A stretch of DNA of 64,000 nt from CAZAQV01 sp964487255 (GTDB lineage: Bacteria; Myxococcota_A; Polyangia; Polyangiales; CAZAQV01): assembly GCA_964487255.1 (NCBI GenBank), contig CAZAQV010000002.1:62001-126000 (forward strand), in the 5' to 3' direction. Made by a program: the position numbers and the translations under genes. Below, in pieces: positions 44,369 through 53,056 of this stretch. The notes below the pieces were generated by a model that saw nothing but the letters and a program-made list of their open reading frames with translations, made no database searches and was not told the origin of the DNA. Positions within the stretch are counted from its first letter, which is position 1, and every line of letters begins with the position of its first letter.

Positions 44369-45439
44369 TCAGCCCCCGATCAGGGACATGCCGACGCGCT
44401 CGTGTTCCGTCACGTCCGGGTCGTTGAAAAGATGCCCATCCGATTTGACCGACAGCGCGTGGCTGAGCGCCCAAAGGATCTGTCGGTCGTCGGCCCCTTC
44501 TCGCATGAGGTCGCGAAAAGAAAGCGCGGCACGCGATGCCAAACAAGCGCGCAGTTCCCCTTTGGCCGTCACGCGTAAACGGTTGCATGAACCACAAAAG
44601 TTCTGACTGACGGCGGAAATGAAGCCGACTTTGTGGCCTGACCCATCGGCTGCTACACGGTAGCGAGCGGGACCGCGGTGCGGGGGCGACGGGCTGGCAT
44701 CGGGACACAGCACATGCTTGAGCTGATGTTCAAGCGCCGCGGAGGGCACCACCGAACCGGCGTGTGCGCCCTCTCCGAGCGGCATCAGCTCGATAAAGCG
44801 CGGCGTGATCCCAAGTTGCCACGCAAAGCGCACAATCTCTTCGACCTCGTCGTCGTTCTGCCCGCCAATGACGACCGTGTTGAGCTTCACTCGTAGCCCC
44901 TGCGTCAGCGCGATCTCAATCCCCTGAAGCACGGACCGCAGATCACCCCCGCGCGTAAGCGTGGCAAACTTCTCCGCCTGGAGGCTGTCGAGCGAAACGT
45001 TGACCCCCCGCAGGCCCGCCTCGACAAGTGGCGCAGCGAACGTGGCAAGACGGGTGGCATTGGTCGTCATGACGACCTCTGTAATGCCGCGAAGTTTGCT
45101 CAGTCGCCCGATCAAACTGGGTAGTTCCTTTCGAATCATAGGTTCCCCACCCGTCAGTCGCACTCGCTGAACACCACGCTCCGCGAGCAACCCCACGAGT
45201 CGCTCGATCTCATCGAAGTCGAGTAGCTCTTTGCGAGCGCCGTGTTCCCACTCTCCCTGCTCCGGCATGCAGTAGATACAACGCAGATCGCAGCGATCGG
45301 TGACCGAAAGCCGCAAATAGGTGTAGCGTCGACCGAGCGCGTCGGCGAGCACGGTTGGCGGCGCAAAATCGTCTGCCAGCGGCGGGAGCGACGCGAGCTT
45401 CGAAGCTCTCGTCTCGAGTAGGGGCAAAGAGCGCACCAT
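44369..45439 (-). CDS. moaA: GTP 3',8-cyclase (molybdenum cofactor biosynthesis protein A)
   Basis: The 356-aa radical-SAM enzyme makes 3',8-cyclo-7,8-dihydro-GTP from GTP, the first step of molybdopterin synthesis. It has the SAM-cluster motif TDRCDLRCIYCMPEQGEWEHG, the RLTGGEPMIRKEL segment, the second-cluster cysteines FCGSCNRLRVTAKGELRACL and the conserved C-terminal Gly-Gly. I chose the ATG at 45439; the longer frame would extend antisense over the cysD start. It is divergent from cysD by 86 nt. Confidence 0.94.
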   Translation of the reverse strand: MVRSLPLLETRASKLASLPPLADDFAPPTVLADALGRRYTYLRLSVTDRCDLRCIYCMPEQGEWEHGARKELLDFDEIERLVGLLAERGVQRVRLTGGEPMIRKELPSLIGRLSKLRGITEVVMTTNATRLATFAAPLVEAGLRGVNVSLDSLQAEKFATLTRGGDLRSVLQGIEIALTQGLRVKLNTVVIGGQNDDEVEEIVRFAWQLGITPRFIELMPLGEGAHAGSVVPSAALEHQLKHVLCPDASPSPPHRGPARYRVAADGSGHKVGFISAVSQNFCGSCNRLRVTAKGELRACLASRAALSFRDLMREGADDRQILWALSHALSVKSDGHLFNDPDVTEHERVGMSLIGG

Positions 45440-45525
45440 GAAGATGTAGGTGAGCCGGCGGCTGATGTCGAACGAGTTTGCCCGCCACTCGACAAACCTG
45501 GCCAGATCACTAGGCTCTGGCTGCC

Positions 45526-46464
45526 ATGACAAGCGCGGTATCCGCAGACGATCGTCTGATCCTGTCTCGAAAAAGCCATCTTCGGCGTCTCGAGGCTGAA
45601 AGTATTCATATTCTTCGCGAAGCAGCTGCCATCTTCGACAACCCCGTGATGCTCTATTCCATCGGCAAGGACTCATCCGTCATGCTGCGGCTGGCTCAAA
45701 AGGCTTTCGCGCCGGGGCCCCTTCCCTTCCCGCTCCTTCACGTCGATACCACGTTCAAATTCCGGGAGATGATCGAGTTCCGCGACAACACGGCGAAGCA
45801 GCTCGGCCTCAACCTGCTCGCGCACACCAACCCCGAGGGTGTTGCTCAAAATGTCAATCCCTTCGAGTACGGGAGCAACAAATACACGCAAATCATGAAG
45901 ACACATGCGCTGCTGCAGGCACTCTCCAAGCACGAGTTTGATTGCGCATTCGGAGGCGCGCGGCGTGACGAGGAGCGCTCTCGCGCCAAGGAACGCATCT
46001 TTTCGTTTCGAGACGAGCACGGGCAATGGGACCCCAAGAACCAGCGCCCCGAGCTGTGGAACCTGTACAACGGCATGATTCGCAAGGGACAGAGCGTTCG
46101 CTCTTTCCCGATTTCCAACTGGACCGAGCTCGACGTCTGGCTCTACATCTGGCTCGAAGAGATCCCAGTTGTGCCTCTCTACTTCTCTGCGAAACGTCCC
46201 GTTATCGAACGTAACGGCACGCTCATCATGGTCGATGACGAGCGCTTACCACTTGCGGAGGGCGAAAAACCTGAGATGAAACTGGTTCGCTTCCGCACGC
46301 TGGGTTGCTACCCATTGACCGGTGCCGTGGAGTCCGACGCGACGACCGTGCCCGAGGTCATCGGAGAAATGCTCGCGACCAAGTGGAGCGAACGCCAAGG
46401 CCGACTCATCGATTTTGATGCCGACGGCTCCATGGAAGAGAAGAAACGAGAGGGCTATTTCTGA
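45526..46464 (+). CDS. cysD: Sulfate adenylyltransferase subunit 2
   Basis: The 312-aa ATP-sulfurylase subunit activates sulfate to APS with CysN. The PP-loop ATP site is LYSIGKDSSVMLRLA near residue 44-58, followed by LHVDTTFKFREM, FGGARRDEERSRAKER and the C-terminal LGCYPLTGAVES. It is typical in length. Its stop overlaps the start of the cysNC gene by 1 base, and the pair forms one operon. Nearby moaA is divergent. Confidence 0.96.
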   Translation: MTSAVSADDRLILSRKSHLRRLEAESIHILREAAAIFDNPVMLYSIGKDSSVMLRLAQKAFAPGPLPFPLLHVDTTFKFREMIEFRDNTAKQLGLNLLAHTNPEGVAQNVNPFEYGSNKYTQIMKTHALLQALSKHEFDCAFGGARRDEERSRAKERIFSFRDEHGQWDPKNQRPELWNLYNGMIRKGQSVRSFPISNWTELDVWLYIWLEEIPVVPLYFSAKRPVIERNGTLIMVDDERLPLAEGEKPEMKLVRFRTLGCYPLTGAVESDATTVPEVIGEMLATKWSERQGRLIDFDADGSMEEKKREGYF

Positions 46465-48299
46465 TGACCAAGAACTTGCATCAAGAAACCGTCGCCTATC
46501 TCAAACAGTACGCCGAGAAGGAACTGCTGCGCTTTGTTGCCGTCGGCTCGGTCGACGACGGAAAGTCGACCCTCATCGGACGCCTGCTGCACGACACCGG
46601 CGTGGTCTTCGAGGACCAGCTCAACGCCGTCAAAGCCGCAACCAAGTCGGGCAAGGGCAATGTCGCGAAAGAAGAAGCGATCGACTTCGCGCTGCTTACC
46701 GATGGACTCAAGGCGGAACGTGAGCAAGGCATCACCATCGACGTCGCATATCGATACTTCAGCACGGATAGGCGAAAATTCATCATCGCGGACACGCCCG
46801 GCCACGTGCAGTACACCCGAAACATGGTGACCGGCGCATCAACCGCACATGTCGCGCTCATCCTGATCGACGCCCGGCTCGGTGTTCTCGAGCAATCAAA
46901 GCGACACGCGCACATTGCCTCGATGTTGGGCATTCCCCAACTCGCAGTCTGCATTAACAAAATGGACCTCGTCGGCTACGACAAAGAGGTCTACCAACGC
47001 ATCTTGGGCGAGTTTGAGAAGGTGGTCGCACCTCTGGGATTTTCCAAAGTCAACTTCTTTCCAGTGAGTGCGCTCAAGGGCAGCAATGTCGTGACCAAGA
47101 GCCAACATACGGCGTGGTACGACGGACCGACCGTACTTGAGTATCTCGAGACGACACCGCTCGACCGCCCGCGTACCGCCCCCGCGGCGCGGCTTGCCGT
47201 GCAGTACGTGATTCGCCCCAACCTCGACTATCGAGGCTATGCCGGCGAGGTCGCGGGCAAGACACTGAGTGTAGGCGACACGGTGGTTGCGTTGCCTTCG
47301 CAGCGTGAAGCGACTGTCACTGCGATCGACACCTTCAGCGATACGTTGCAAAGCGCTGAGGTCGGAGAGGCCGTGGTCGTGCGGATCGACAAGGAAATCG
47401 ACATTAGTCGCGGTGACATGTTGGTCGGCAAAGCAGGCATACCGCGCGTCGGCAGAACCTTTGAAGCCGACCTCGTTTGGATGAGCGAGTCGCCCATTGA
47501 CCTCGACAAGACCTACGTGCTCAAGCACACAACGCAACAGGTTCGCGCACAAGTACAGGCGATTGATTATCGCATCGACATGGACACACTAGAGCATGTC
47601 GACGCCAAAACGATGCGGCTCAACGACATTGGGCGCGCCCGCATCTCTACACTGCGCGCACTTTACTACGACGCATACGATGACGACCGAGCGACAGGCT
47701 CGTTCATCTTGATCGACTCACTCACCAACAACACCGTCGCGGCAGGCATGATCCGCAGCGAGAAACCACCGCAATCGGAAGGTGAGCTGGAGCACGAGCT
47801 CCACGCCGGCTCGGCCATCGAACCCAAGACGCAGGTAAGTCCCAAGGAGCGTTTGAACCGGCTCGGGCAGCGCGGCGTCACCGTTTGGCTCACCGGTTTA
47901 CCGGGTTCGGGGCGTTGGTCACTCGCCTACGCCTTGGAACGACGTTTGTTTGACGAGGGGCGCACGGCGACGGTGATCAACCCCATCGATCAAAGCCTGC
48001 AGACGATGGCGTCTGCCGCCAAAGCATGCACAGATGCTGGGATGGTCACGATTTGCGCATTCGCGAGCTATCACAAAGAAGAGCGCGCGATCGTCAAACG
48101 CTATGTCGGCAAAGACCGTTTTGTACAGATCTATGTCAACACCGACCCCGAGATTTGCCGGGAACGTCGGCCCGACGCCTCTTTTGAGGGGTTTGAGCCT
48201 CCCAAGGACGCACAGGTCACCGTCGCCCTCGACCGTATGGAGTTCAAGTCGCACCTCGACACCATTGTCGAGCGCCTCGATGAACTGGGCTTCTTCTAA
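46464..48299 (+). CDS. cysN: Sulfate adenylyltransferase subunit 1 fused to degenerate APS-kinase domain
   Basis: The 611-aa protein has an intact CysN GTPase part (residues 1-~440): GSVDDGKSTLIGRLLHDTG, GITIDVAYRYF, ADTPGHVQYTRNM and NKMDLVGYD, with EF-Tu-like beta-barrel domains. A CysC-type APS-kinase domain follows (~462-611), but its P-loop is GLPGSGRWSLA where GLSGAGKSTIA is expected. The DGDN[VL]R motif is VINPIDQS, and about 20 residues with the DLGF segment are missing. APS kinase activity is therefore unlikely from this domain. The cysD/cysN pair should still make APS. Confidence 0.9.
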   Translation: MTKNLHQETVAYLKQYAEKELLRFVAVGSVDDGKSTLIGRLLHDTGVVFEDQLNAVKAATKSGKGNVAKEEAIDFALLTDGLKAEREQGITIDVAYRYFSTDRRKFIIADTPGHVQYTRNMVTGASTAHVALILIDARLGVLEQSKRHAHIASMLGIPQLAVCINKMDLVGYDKEVYQRILGEFEKVVAPLGFSKVNFFPVSALKGSNVVTKSQHTAWYDGPTVLEYLETTPLDRPRTAPAARLAVQYVIRPNLDYRGYAGEVAGKTLSVGDTVVALPSQREATVTAIDTFSDTLQSAEVGEAVVVRIDKEIDISRGDMLVGKAGIPRVGRTFEADLVWMSESPIDLDKTYVLKHTTQQVRAQVQAIDYRIDMDTLEHVDAKTMRLNDIGRARISTLRALYYDAYDDDRATGSFILIDSLTNNTVAAGMIRSEKPPQSEGELEHELHAGSAIEPKTQVSPKERLNRLGQRGVTVWLTGLPGSGRWSLAYALERRLFDEGRTATVINPIDQSLQTMASAAKACTDAGMVTICAFASYHKEERAIVKRYVGKDRFVQIYVNTDPEICRERRPDASFEGFEPPKDAQVTVALDRMEFKSHLDTIVERLDELGFF

Positions 48300-48311
48300 G
48301 TCGTTTGTTCT

Positions 48312-48608
48312 TCAGGCAGTCTTGGCGCGCTCTTCGTTGACGTCGAATGCCAACGTGTCCTCTGAACCGATTCGCACGCGTGAAGAGTGGCGCGGACGTT
48401 CGTCGAGCGTTGCGATCGTTTCGAGCGCCTGAACCCGAGCCTCAAGCTCTTCGTTCTGGGCCAAGAGCTTCTCGACTTTCTTTGCCAGTTCACCCGAATG
48501 CAGACGATTTTGCATCGCGAGTACCTTGCGGCGGTGACCCGTCCAGATGGCGAGCAATGGAATCGCAAGAATCATGGTTGCCGGGATGACAGCGAGAATA
48601 GAGTCCAT
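48312..48608 (-). CDS. PspB-like small membrane protein
   Basis: The 98-aa product has one N-terminal membrane helix (ILAVIPATMILAIPLLAIW), then a basic region and a coiled coil (GELAKKVEKLLAQNEELEARVQALETIATL). The order and the RVQALETIATLDERP ending recall phage-shock protein B, which in known systems relays envelope stress to PspA. There is no pspA or pspC here, so the role is uncertain. It is convergent with cysNC with 12 nt between them. Confidence 0.65.
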   Translation of the reverse strand: MDSILAVIPATMILAIPLLAIWTGHRRKVLAMQNRLHSGELAKKVEKLLAQNEELEARVQALETIATLDERPRHSSRVRIGSEDTLAFDVNEERAKTA

Positions 48609-48778
48609 CGCACTGCTCTAGCATGCGCATTAGGGCTCGTGCTAGCCACCGAGCTCGGCGATTGCATCCCTCAAAAGCGATTTAGGCTAGGGGTGTGGTC
48701 GTCTCGTAACTAGGATCGCGTGCGTTTTCGGGGCGTGAACTCACCGAACGCATGGTATCTGCACGCTGAGGAACGTGA

Positions 48779-49783
48779 ATGATACTGAAGGAAAGTGGAG
48801 CAGGCTGGCTTCGCGCGTTCATCGCAGGGGTATTGTTGGTCGGTTGTGCGAATGTCCAGTTTTCGAGTTTTTCGCCGGAGGCGAACGTGCAGCGCATCGT
48901 CGTGTTGCCGGACACACAGTGTTACGCGTTTGCATTTCCGGAGATTCTCCAGTCCCAAGGAGATTGGATCGTCGCCAACCGCGAGACCTTGAACTTCGTT
49001 GGCGTCATTCACCTCGGCGACATCGTCGAGACGAACACCACACAAGAATGGGGACGCGCCGAGACCGCGCTTGCGCCGGTCATTCAAGCCGTTCCCACCG
49101 TTCTTTTGCCTGGCAACCACGACTTTGGAAGTGGGGGAAGCAGCGACACGCGGACCTCACACATGGGCGAGTACTTTCCTGCCGAAGGTCGTTTCCCCGG
49201 CTACGAAGGCGAGACCTTTGCGCAGGATGGCTGGAACTCCTGGACCATCGTCGAACTCGCCGGGCAGCGCTGGCTCCTCATGGGCCTCGAGTTTGCATCG
49301 CGTCGCGAGGTTGTTGATTGGGCGAAGACGGTCCTCAGCAAAGAGCAGTACGACCACGCACTGGTCGCCACGCACGCTTACCTCGCAAGCGACGGCCTTC
49401 GCTATAGTGAACCGGGTGCCACCAACCAGCCCTTTCACCCAGAGAACTACGGACTGTTCTCCGATGAGAGCGTGGTCGGTCAAGATCTCTGGGAACAGCT
49501 CATCGCCGGCTCACCGAGGGTCGACTTTGTACTGTCTGGACATGTACCCATGGGCTTTGATTATCGACGCGTGTCGCGCGAGAGCGGGGGCGATGTCATC
49601 GAACTGCTCGTCGACTATCAACGAGGGACCGTTTGCCCGACGGTCGGCGGAGACGGCCAAGGCTACTTGCAGGTGCTCGAATTCGTCCCCGGCCCGGACG
49701 GCCACGTTCGCATGGTGGCGTACTCCCCCTGGCTCGACAGGTTCTCCGAAGCCCATGGCGCGTTGTGGATCCTTGAAGAATAG
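48779..49783 (+). CDS. Calcineurin-like metallophosphoesterase lipoprotein
   Basis: The 334-aa product starts with a signal peptide ending FIAGVLLVGCANVQ (lipobox). The metallophosphoesterase motifs are in order: VVLPDTQCY, VIHLGDIVETN, LLPGNHDFG, VATHAYLASDG and VLSGHVPMGF. The set of Asp, Asn and His residues matches a two-metal site. Being a surface lipoprotein, it probably hydrolyses an extracytoplasmic phosphoester. The ATG is at 48779. The 170 nt before it show no clear regulatory site. Confidence 0.87.
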   Translation: MILKESGAGWLRAFIAGVLLVGCANVQFSSFSPEANVQRIVVLPDTQCYAFAFPEILQSQGDWIVANRETLNFVGVIHLGDIVETNTTQEWGRAETALAPVIQAVPTVLLPGNHDFGSGGSSDTRTSHMGEYFPAEGRFPGYEGETFAQDGWNSWTIVELAGQRWLLMGLEFASRREVVDWAKTVLSKEQYDHALVATHAYLASDGLRYSEPGATNQPFHPENYGLFSDESVVGQDLWEQLIAGSPRVDFVLSGHVPMGFDYRRVSRESGGDVIELLVDYQRGTVCPTVGGDGQGYLQVLEFVPGPDGHVRMVAYSPWLDRFSEAHGALWILEE

Positions 49784-49859
49784 TCTTGGTGTGATCGATT
49801 CACCCCATGCGATGACGCGTCAGCGGAAGAGCCAACGACAGAGCCCCGACCAGCTGCGC

Positions 49860-49910
49860 GTCGCAACCATCGACTTGCAGATAGCAAATCGGGTTGCTTT
49901 GGCTCCGCTA
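49860..49910. repeat. Intergenic palindromic element, copy C
   Basis: The stretch has a near-palindrome GACTTGC-AGATA-GCAAATC and then GGGTTGCTTTGGCTCC. The same arrangement, GATTTGC-ACATA-GCAAATC then TTGTTTTGGC, occurs at 61424-61460, and copy A carries a related flank. Confidence 0.45.
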
Positions 49911-50684
49911 TGGAAGTCGAGCGATCACTCTACCCACGAAAAACGGCCCAAGTGAGGTGAGGTATTCGCGCGTCTGTTTGGTTTTGCGCATGCGCTGCAC
50001 GACGTGTGAGAGCGGATGCAGGTCCTTGCCGATTAGGCCGATCACAAAGTCATTGTCCGCCGTGTCGAGGCCATGGCTTGCGAGACGAATGTCATGCGCA
50101 AGGTCTTTGGAGCCATATGCGCGACCGATGATGGCATGCTCTTTGAGTATCTTCGCTTGCTCGCGCGGCTCTAGCGATTCGAAATGCCCCCCTCGTCGAA
50201 GGGGATACCATATCGCCCAAGGCCACTCTTCATTGAGGGCCGTCTCGACCGGGCGACGCAAAATCCAGTACTCCAAATCGGGCTCGTAGCCACTCGAATA
50301 AGTCCGCCCGAACATCGAAAACGCATCTCGCCTTGTCCAACCTTCGAGAGCGCCCGCGAGCGCGGGACGAACGTTGTCGACGAAATGCGCTGGGTCTTCA
50401 CTCCATGTTAGGACACCGTATCCCAGGGCGTCTTGTGCGTCCGCATAGACAACCGCCGAGACGCCACGCTCAGAAAAGCAAGACACGAGCTTCGACTGTG
50501 CCGCGTCCGCAGTCAAAGATTGCGGTGCACGCCAAACCTGAAGCTGCATAAACAGCCGGCGGTTCATCTGCTGTTTCTGTCCATTACGCTCGCCGCCGTA
50601 TTCATTGACATCGATGTTCGTGTCGATGCCAGGGTCGGCCGGCTGATTGAGTCTTCGCTTCTGTTCGGACATCCGGCGCACCAT
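49908..50684 (-). CDS. Chlorite dismutase / HemQ-family heme protein
   Basis: The 258-aa protein matches the chlorite-dismutase superfamily. Typical stretches are AFSMFGRTYSSGYEPDLEYW, a W-rich WPWAIWYPLRRGG and the heme-ligand His183 in ILKEHAIIGRAYG. Family members include true chlorite dismutases and coproheme decarboxylase (HemQ); the latter is more common in organisms like this, but there is no hem gene cluster here. It is 8 nt downstream of the sbcC stop, so it is in the same operon. The ATG at 50684 is followed by an in-frame GTG and a second ATG (M5), so the true start is not certain. Confidence 0.84.
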   Translation of the reverse strand: MVRRMSEQKRRLNQPADPGIDTNIDVNEYGGERNGQKQQMNRRLFMQLQVWRAPQSLTADAAQSKLVSCFSERGVSAVVYADAQDALGYGVLTWSEDPAHFVDNVRPALAGALEGWTRRDAFSMFGRTYSSGYEPDLEYWILRRPVETALNEEWPWAIWYPLRRGGHFESLEPREQAKILKEHAIIGRAYGSKDLAHDIRLASHGLDTADNDFVIGLIGKDLHPLSHVVQRMRKTKQTREYLTSLGPFFVGRVIARLP

Positions 50685-50692
50685 ACCAGAAC

Positions 50693-53056
50693 TCAGTAGA
50701 GGGTGCCCTGGGCACCCGGCATGCGAATCACGGACCCACCAGAGCGTTTTCGAACTTGAATGTGCGCGGGAATCACCTCTTTGAGCGCCTCGACATGGGA
50801 GATGATACCGATCAGTCGTCCCCCGGCTCGCAGTTCCCGAATGGCGGACATCGCAAGATCCAACGTGTCGGCATCGAGCGAGCCGAAGCCCTCGTCGATA
50901 AAGAGCGCGTCCATGCGAACGCCTCCAGCATGTGCTTGCACCACGTCACTGAGCCCCATCGCCAAGGCGAGAGACGCCAAAAAAGCTTCGCCGCCGGAGA
51001 GCGTCTGCACCGCTCGCTCCGCGTCCCCCGAAAAAGCGTCGATGACGAACAGATCGAGCCCGGCCGACTGGCGCGCACGCAAACGCTCCTGACCAACTTT
51101 CAGGCGATAACGTTGCTCGGTCATACGAAGGAGGCGCGCCGAAGCTGCTTGCGTCACCTCTTCCATCTTCGCCTGCAAGATGTAGCGCGACAAACTGATG
51201 CCACGCGGGTTTTGGCCTCTGATCGCGGCCGCGAGCGGCTTGGCGACCCGCAACAGCTCGCGCACACGAAGCAACTGGCGATCCAGCGCCTCGATATCGT
51301 CGCGAATCGCCCACAGCGACGCCAGCTCAGCTTGCGTCTCGGCATGATGCGCCTCCCAGGCTTTGCGTTGCTGCTCACTGCTCCCAACCGCATCTCTTAG
51401 CGCGATCGGCTCTTCGACGTCGTGAACCGCGAGATCCTGAAGTGTTCGTAAGGACGCTTGGATCGTGTCCCGCTCGCGCAACGCTCGCTGCGCGTCCTGC
51501 AACCTCTTCGTCTCTGCAGCCACCTGTTCTTTCTGCCGACACCAATCACGCTCGAACCTTTCGTGCTCTGTGTTCGCTCCGAGTTCCTGAGCGAGGACAT
51601 CCCGTTGCGTGCGGAGCGTATCGAGCTTGTGCTTTGCCTCTAACGCAGCCACGCCTATTCGCTTGAGCGTCGCCGTGGCCTCCGTATGTTCTGCACGAAG
51701 CTGTCGATAGCTCTGGCGACGGGCCGAGAGCGCTTTGCTCTGCACTTCGATCTGCTTTTCGAGCTCGGCGATGCGCTCGTCCTTGGCCCCTTGTGCCGGG
51801 CTCGGATGGTCGATCGCACCGCACACCAGGCAAGGTTCTTTGTCGCGCAGGCCTTCAGCGAGCATGGCAGCCAACGCCGAGGCCTCCTGCGCGCTTTTGC
51901 GTTCGGCCAGTTGCTCACGGAGAGCTTCGATCTGCTGTGAAAGCGCGTCACCTTCAGCGGCCACCCTCTCGAGCTCTTCTTCGAGCGCCTGCTTGCGCAG
52001 TTGCAGGCCCGACAACTGCTCGTCAAGAGGCTTCAGGCTTTGCTCTGCCCGCTCCACCTCAGCACCCCGCAACCTCGCCTTCCGCGCCAGCTGTCCGAGG
52101 CGCTCGGCCTCTCGCAGCGATTGCTTGAGCAGGTCAAAATCCTGCTGCCAAACGCTGAGCTTGACCTCCAGGTCCTCTGGCCAAACGCGAGCAAGTTCGT
52201 CGAGGCGCGCCCTAAGCTTCTTCGCCTGCTCCCGCCGAGCATGCGCCTCTTCTGCCGCGCCGAGTCGTCTCGCCAACTCCGTCGCGCGCTGACGCGCCAT
52301 CCGTACATCAGCCTCAACCAGGGGCAGCGCTCTTTCCATGCCAGCAATGCGACAAGCGAGTTCATCGACACTTTGCACCGCGCCCAATTGCAGACGATCG
52401 ACGATGCGCTCGCACAGACGCGCTTCGTCACGCCCAAGCTCTTTGGCCTGCGCAACGAGCTCCTCGCACACCCGGTCCTGCAACGAGTCACCAAAAAGCG
52501 CACTCAGCAGCTGCTCTTTTTGGCTCGATTGCGCGACCAGAAACTCGCGAAACTGTCCCTGCGGCAAGACCAGCACTTGGTTGAACTGCGCTGCGCTCAG
52601 GCCGACCAGTTCGGAAACGAGCCCCGAGACTTCGAGGGTCTTGGCGCTCACAAGCTCTTCTTGGGCGGCGGTTCCCTCTGCGCTGGAGTGCAGCCGATAG
52701 AGCTTGGCGCTCGCCGGCTCTTTGGTAAACCCATCACCGCGTTTTTTGGGGCGTTGGTACTCAGGTCGTCGCACTACCCGGTAGGCCTGACCATTTTTTT
52801 CGAAACTAAAGCTCACTTGCGTCCGGGCAGACGCCTCTTCGACGTAGCTGCTACGTAGCTGCCCCATCACGGTCGACCGTGCACCCGGGACAAGCCCATA
52901 GAGCGCATAAGAGATGGCATCGAAGATGGTCGTTTTACCGGCGCCCGTCGGACCTTCGATCAAAACGAGGTCGTGCCCTTGGAGGTCGCGAAAGTCCATG
53001 ACCTGCCGTGTCGCATAGGGGCCAAAACCCTCGATCTGGAGGCGAAGCGGCTTCAT
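50693..53056 (-). CDS. sbcC: Exonuclease subunit SbcC (Rad50-like)
   Basis: The 787-aa SMC-like ATPase acts with SbcD to process DNA ends and hairpins. The Walker A site is LIEGPTGAGKTTIFDAISY near residue 33-51. Long coiled coils flank the zinc hook at about residue 410 (EPCLVCGAIDHPSP). The C-terminal half has RLKVGQERLRARQSAGLDLF, LSGGEAFLASLALAMGLSD and MDALFIDEGFGSLDADTLD. The length is short next to E. coli SbcC (1048 aa), through shorter coiled coils. The ATG overlaps the sbcD stop (ATGA). Confidence 0.95.
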   Translation of the reverse strand: MKPLRLQIEGFGPYATRQVMDFRDLQGHDLVLIEGPTGAGKTTIFDAISYALYGLVPGARSTVMGQLRSSYVEEASARTQVSFSFEKNGQAYRVVRRPEYQRPKKRGDGFTKEPASAKLYRLHSSAEGTAAQEELVSAKTLEVSGLVSELVGLSAAQFNQVLVLPQGQFREFLVAQSSQKEQLLSALFGDSLQDRVCEELVAQAKELGRDEARLCERIVDRLQLGAVQSVDELACRIAGMERALPLVEADVRMARQRATELARRLGAAEEAHARREQAKKLRARLDELARVWPEDLEVKLSVWQQDFDLLKQSLREAERLGQLARKARLRGAEVERAEQSLKPLDEQLSGLQLRKQALEEELERVAAEGDALSQQIEALREQLAERKSAQEASALAAMLAEGLRDKEPCLVCGAIDHPSPAQGAKDERIAELEKQIEVQSKALSARRQSYRQLRAEHTEATATLKRIGVAALEAKHKLDTLRTQRDVLAQELGANTEHERFERDWCRQKEQVAAETKRLQDAQRALRERDTIQASLRTLQDLAVHDVEEPIALRDAVGSSEQQRKAWEAHHAETQAELASLWAIRDDIEALDRQLLRVRELLRVAKPLAAAIRGQNPRGISLSRYILQAKMEEVTQAASARLLRMTEQRYRLKVGQERLRARQSAGLDLFVIDAFSGDAERAVQTLSGGEAFLASLALAMGLSDVVQAHAGGVRMDALFIDEGFGSLDADTLDLAMSAIRELRAGGRLIGIISHVEALKEVIPAHIQVRKRSGGSVIRMPGAQGTLY

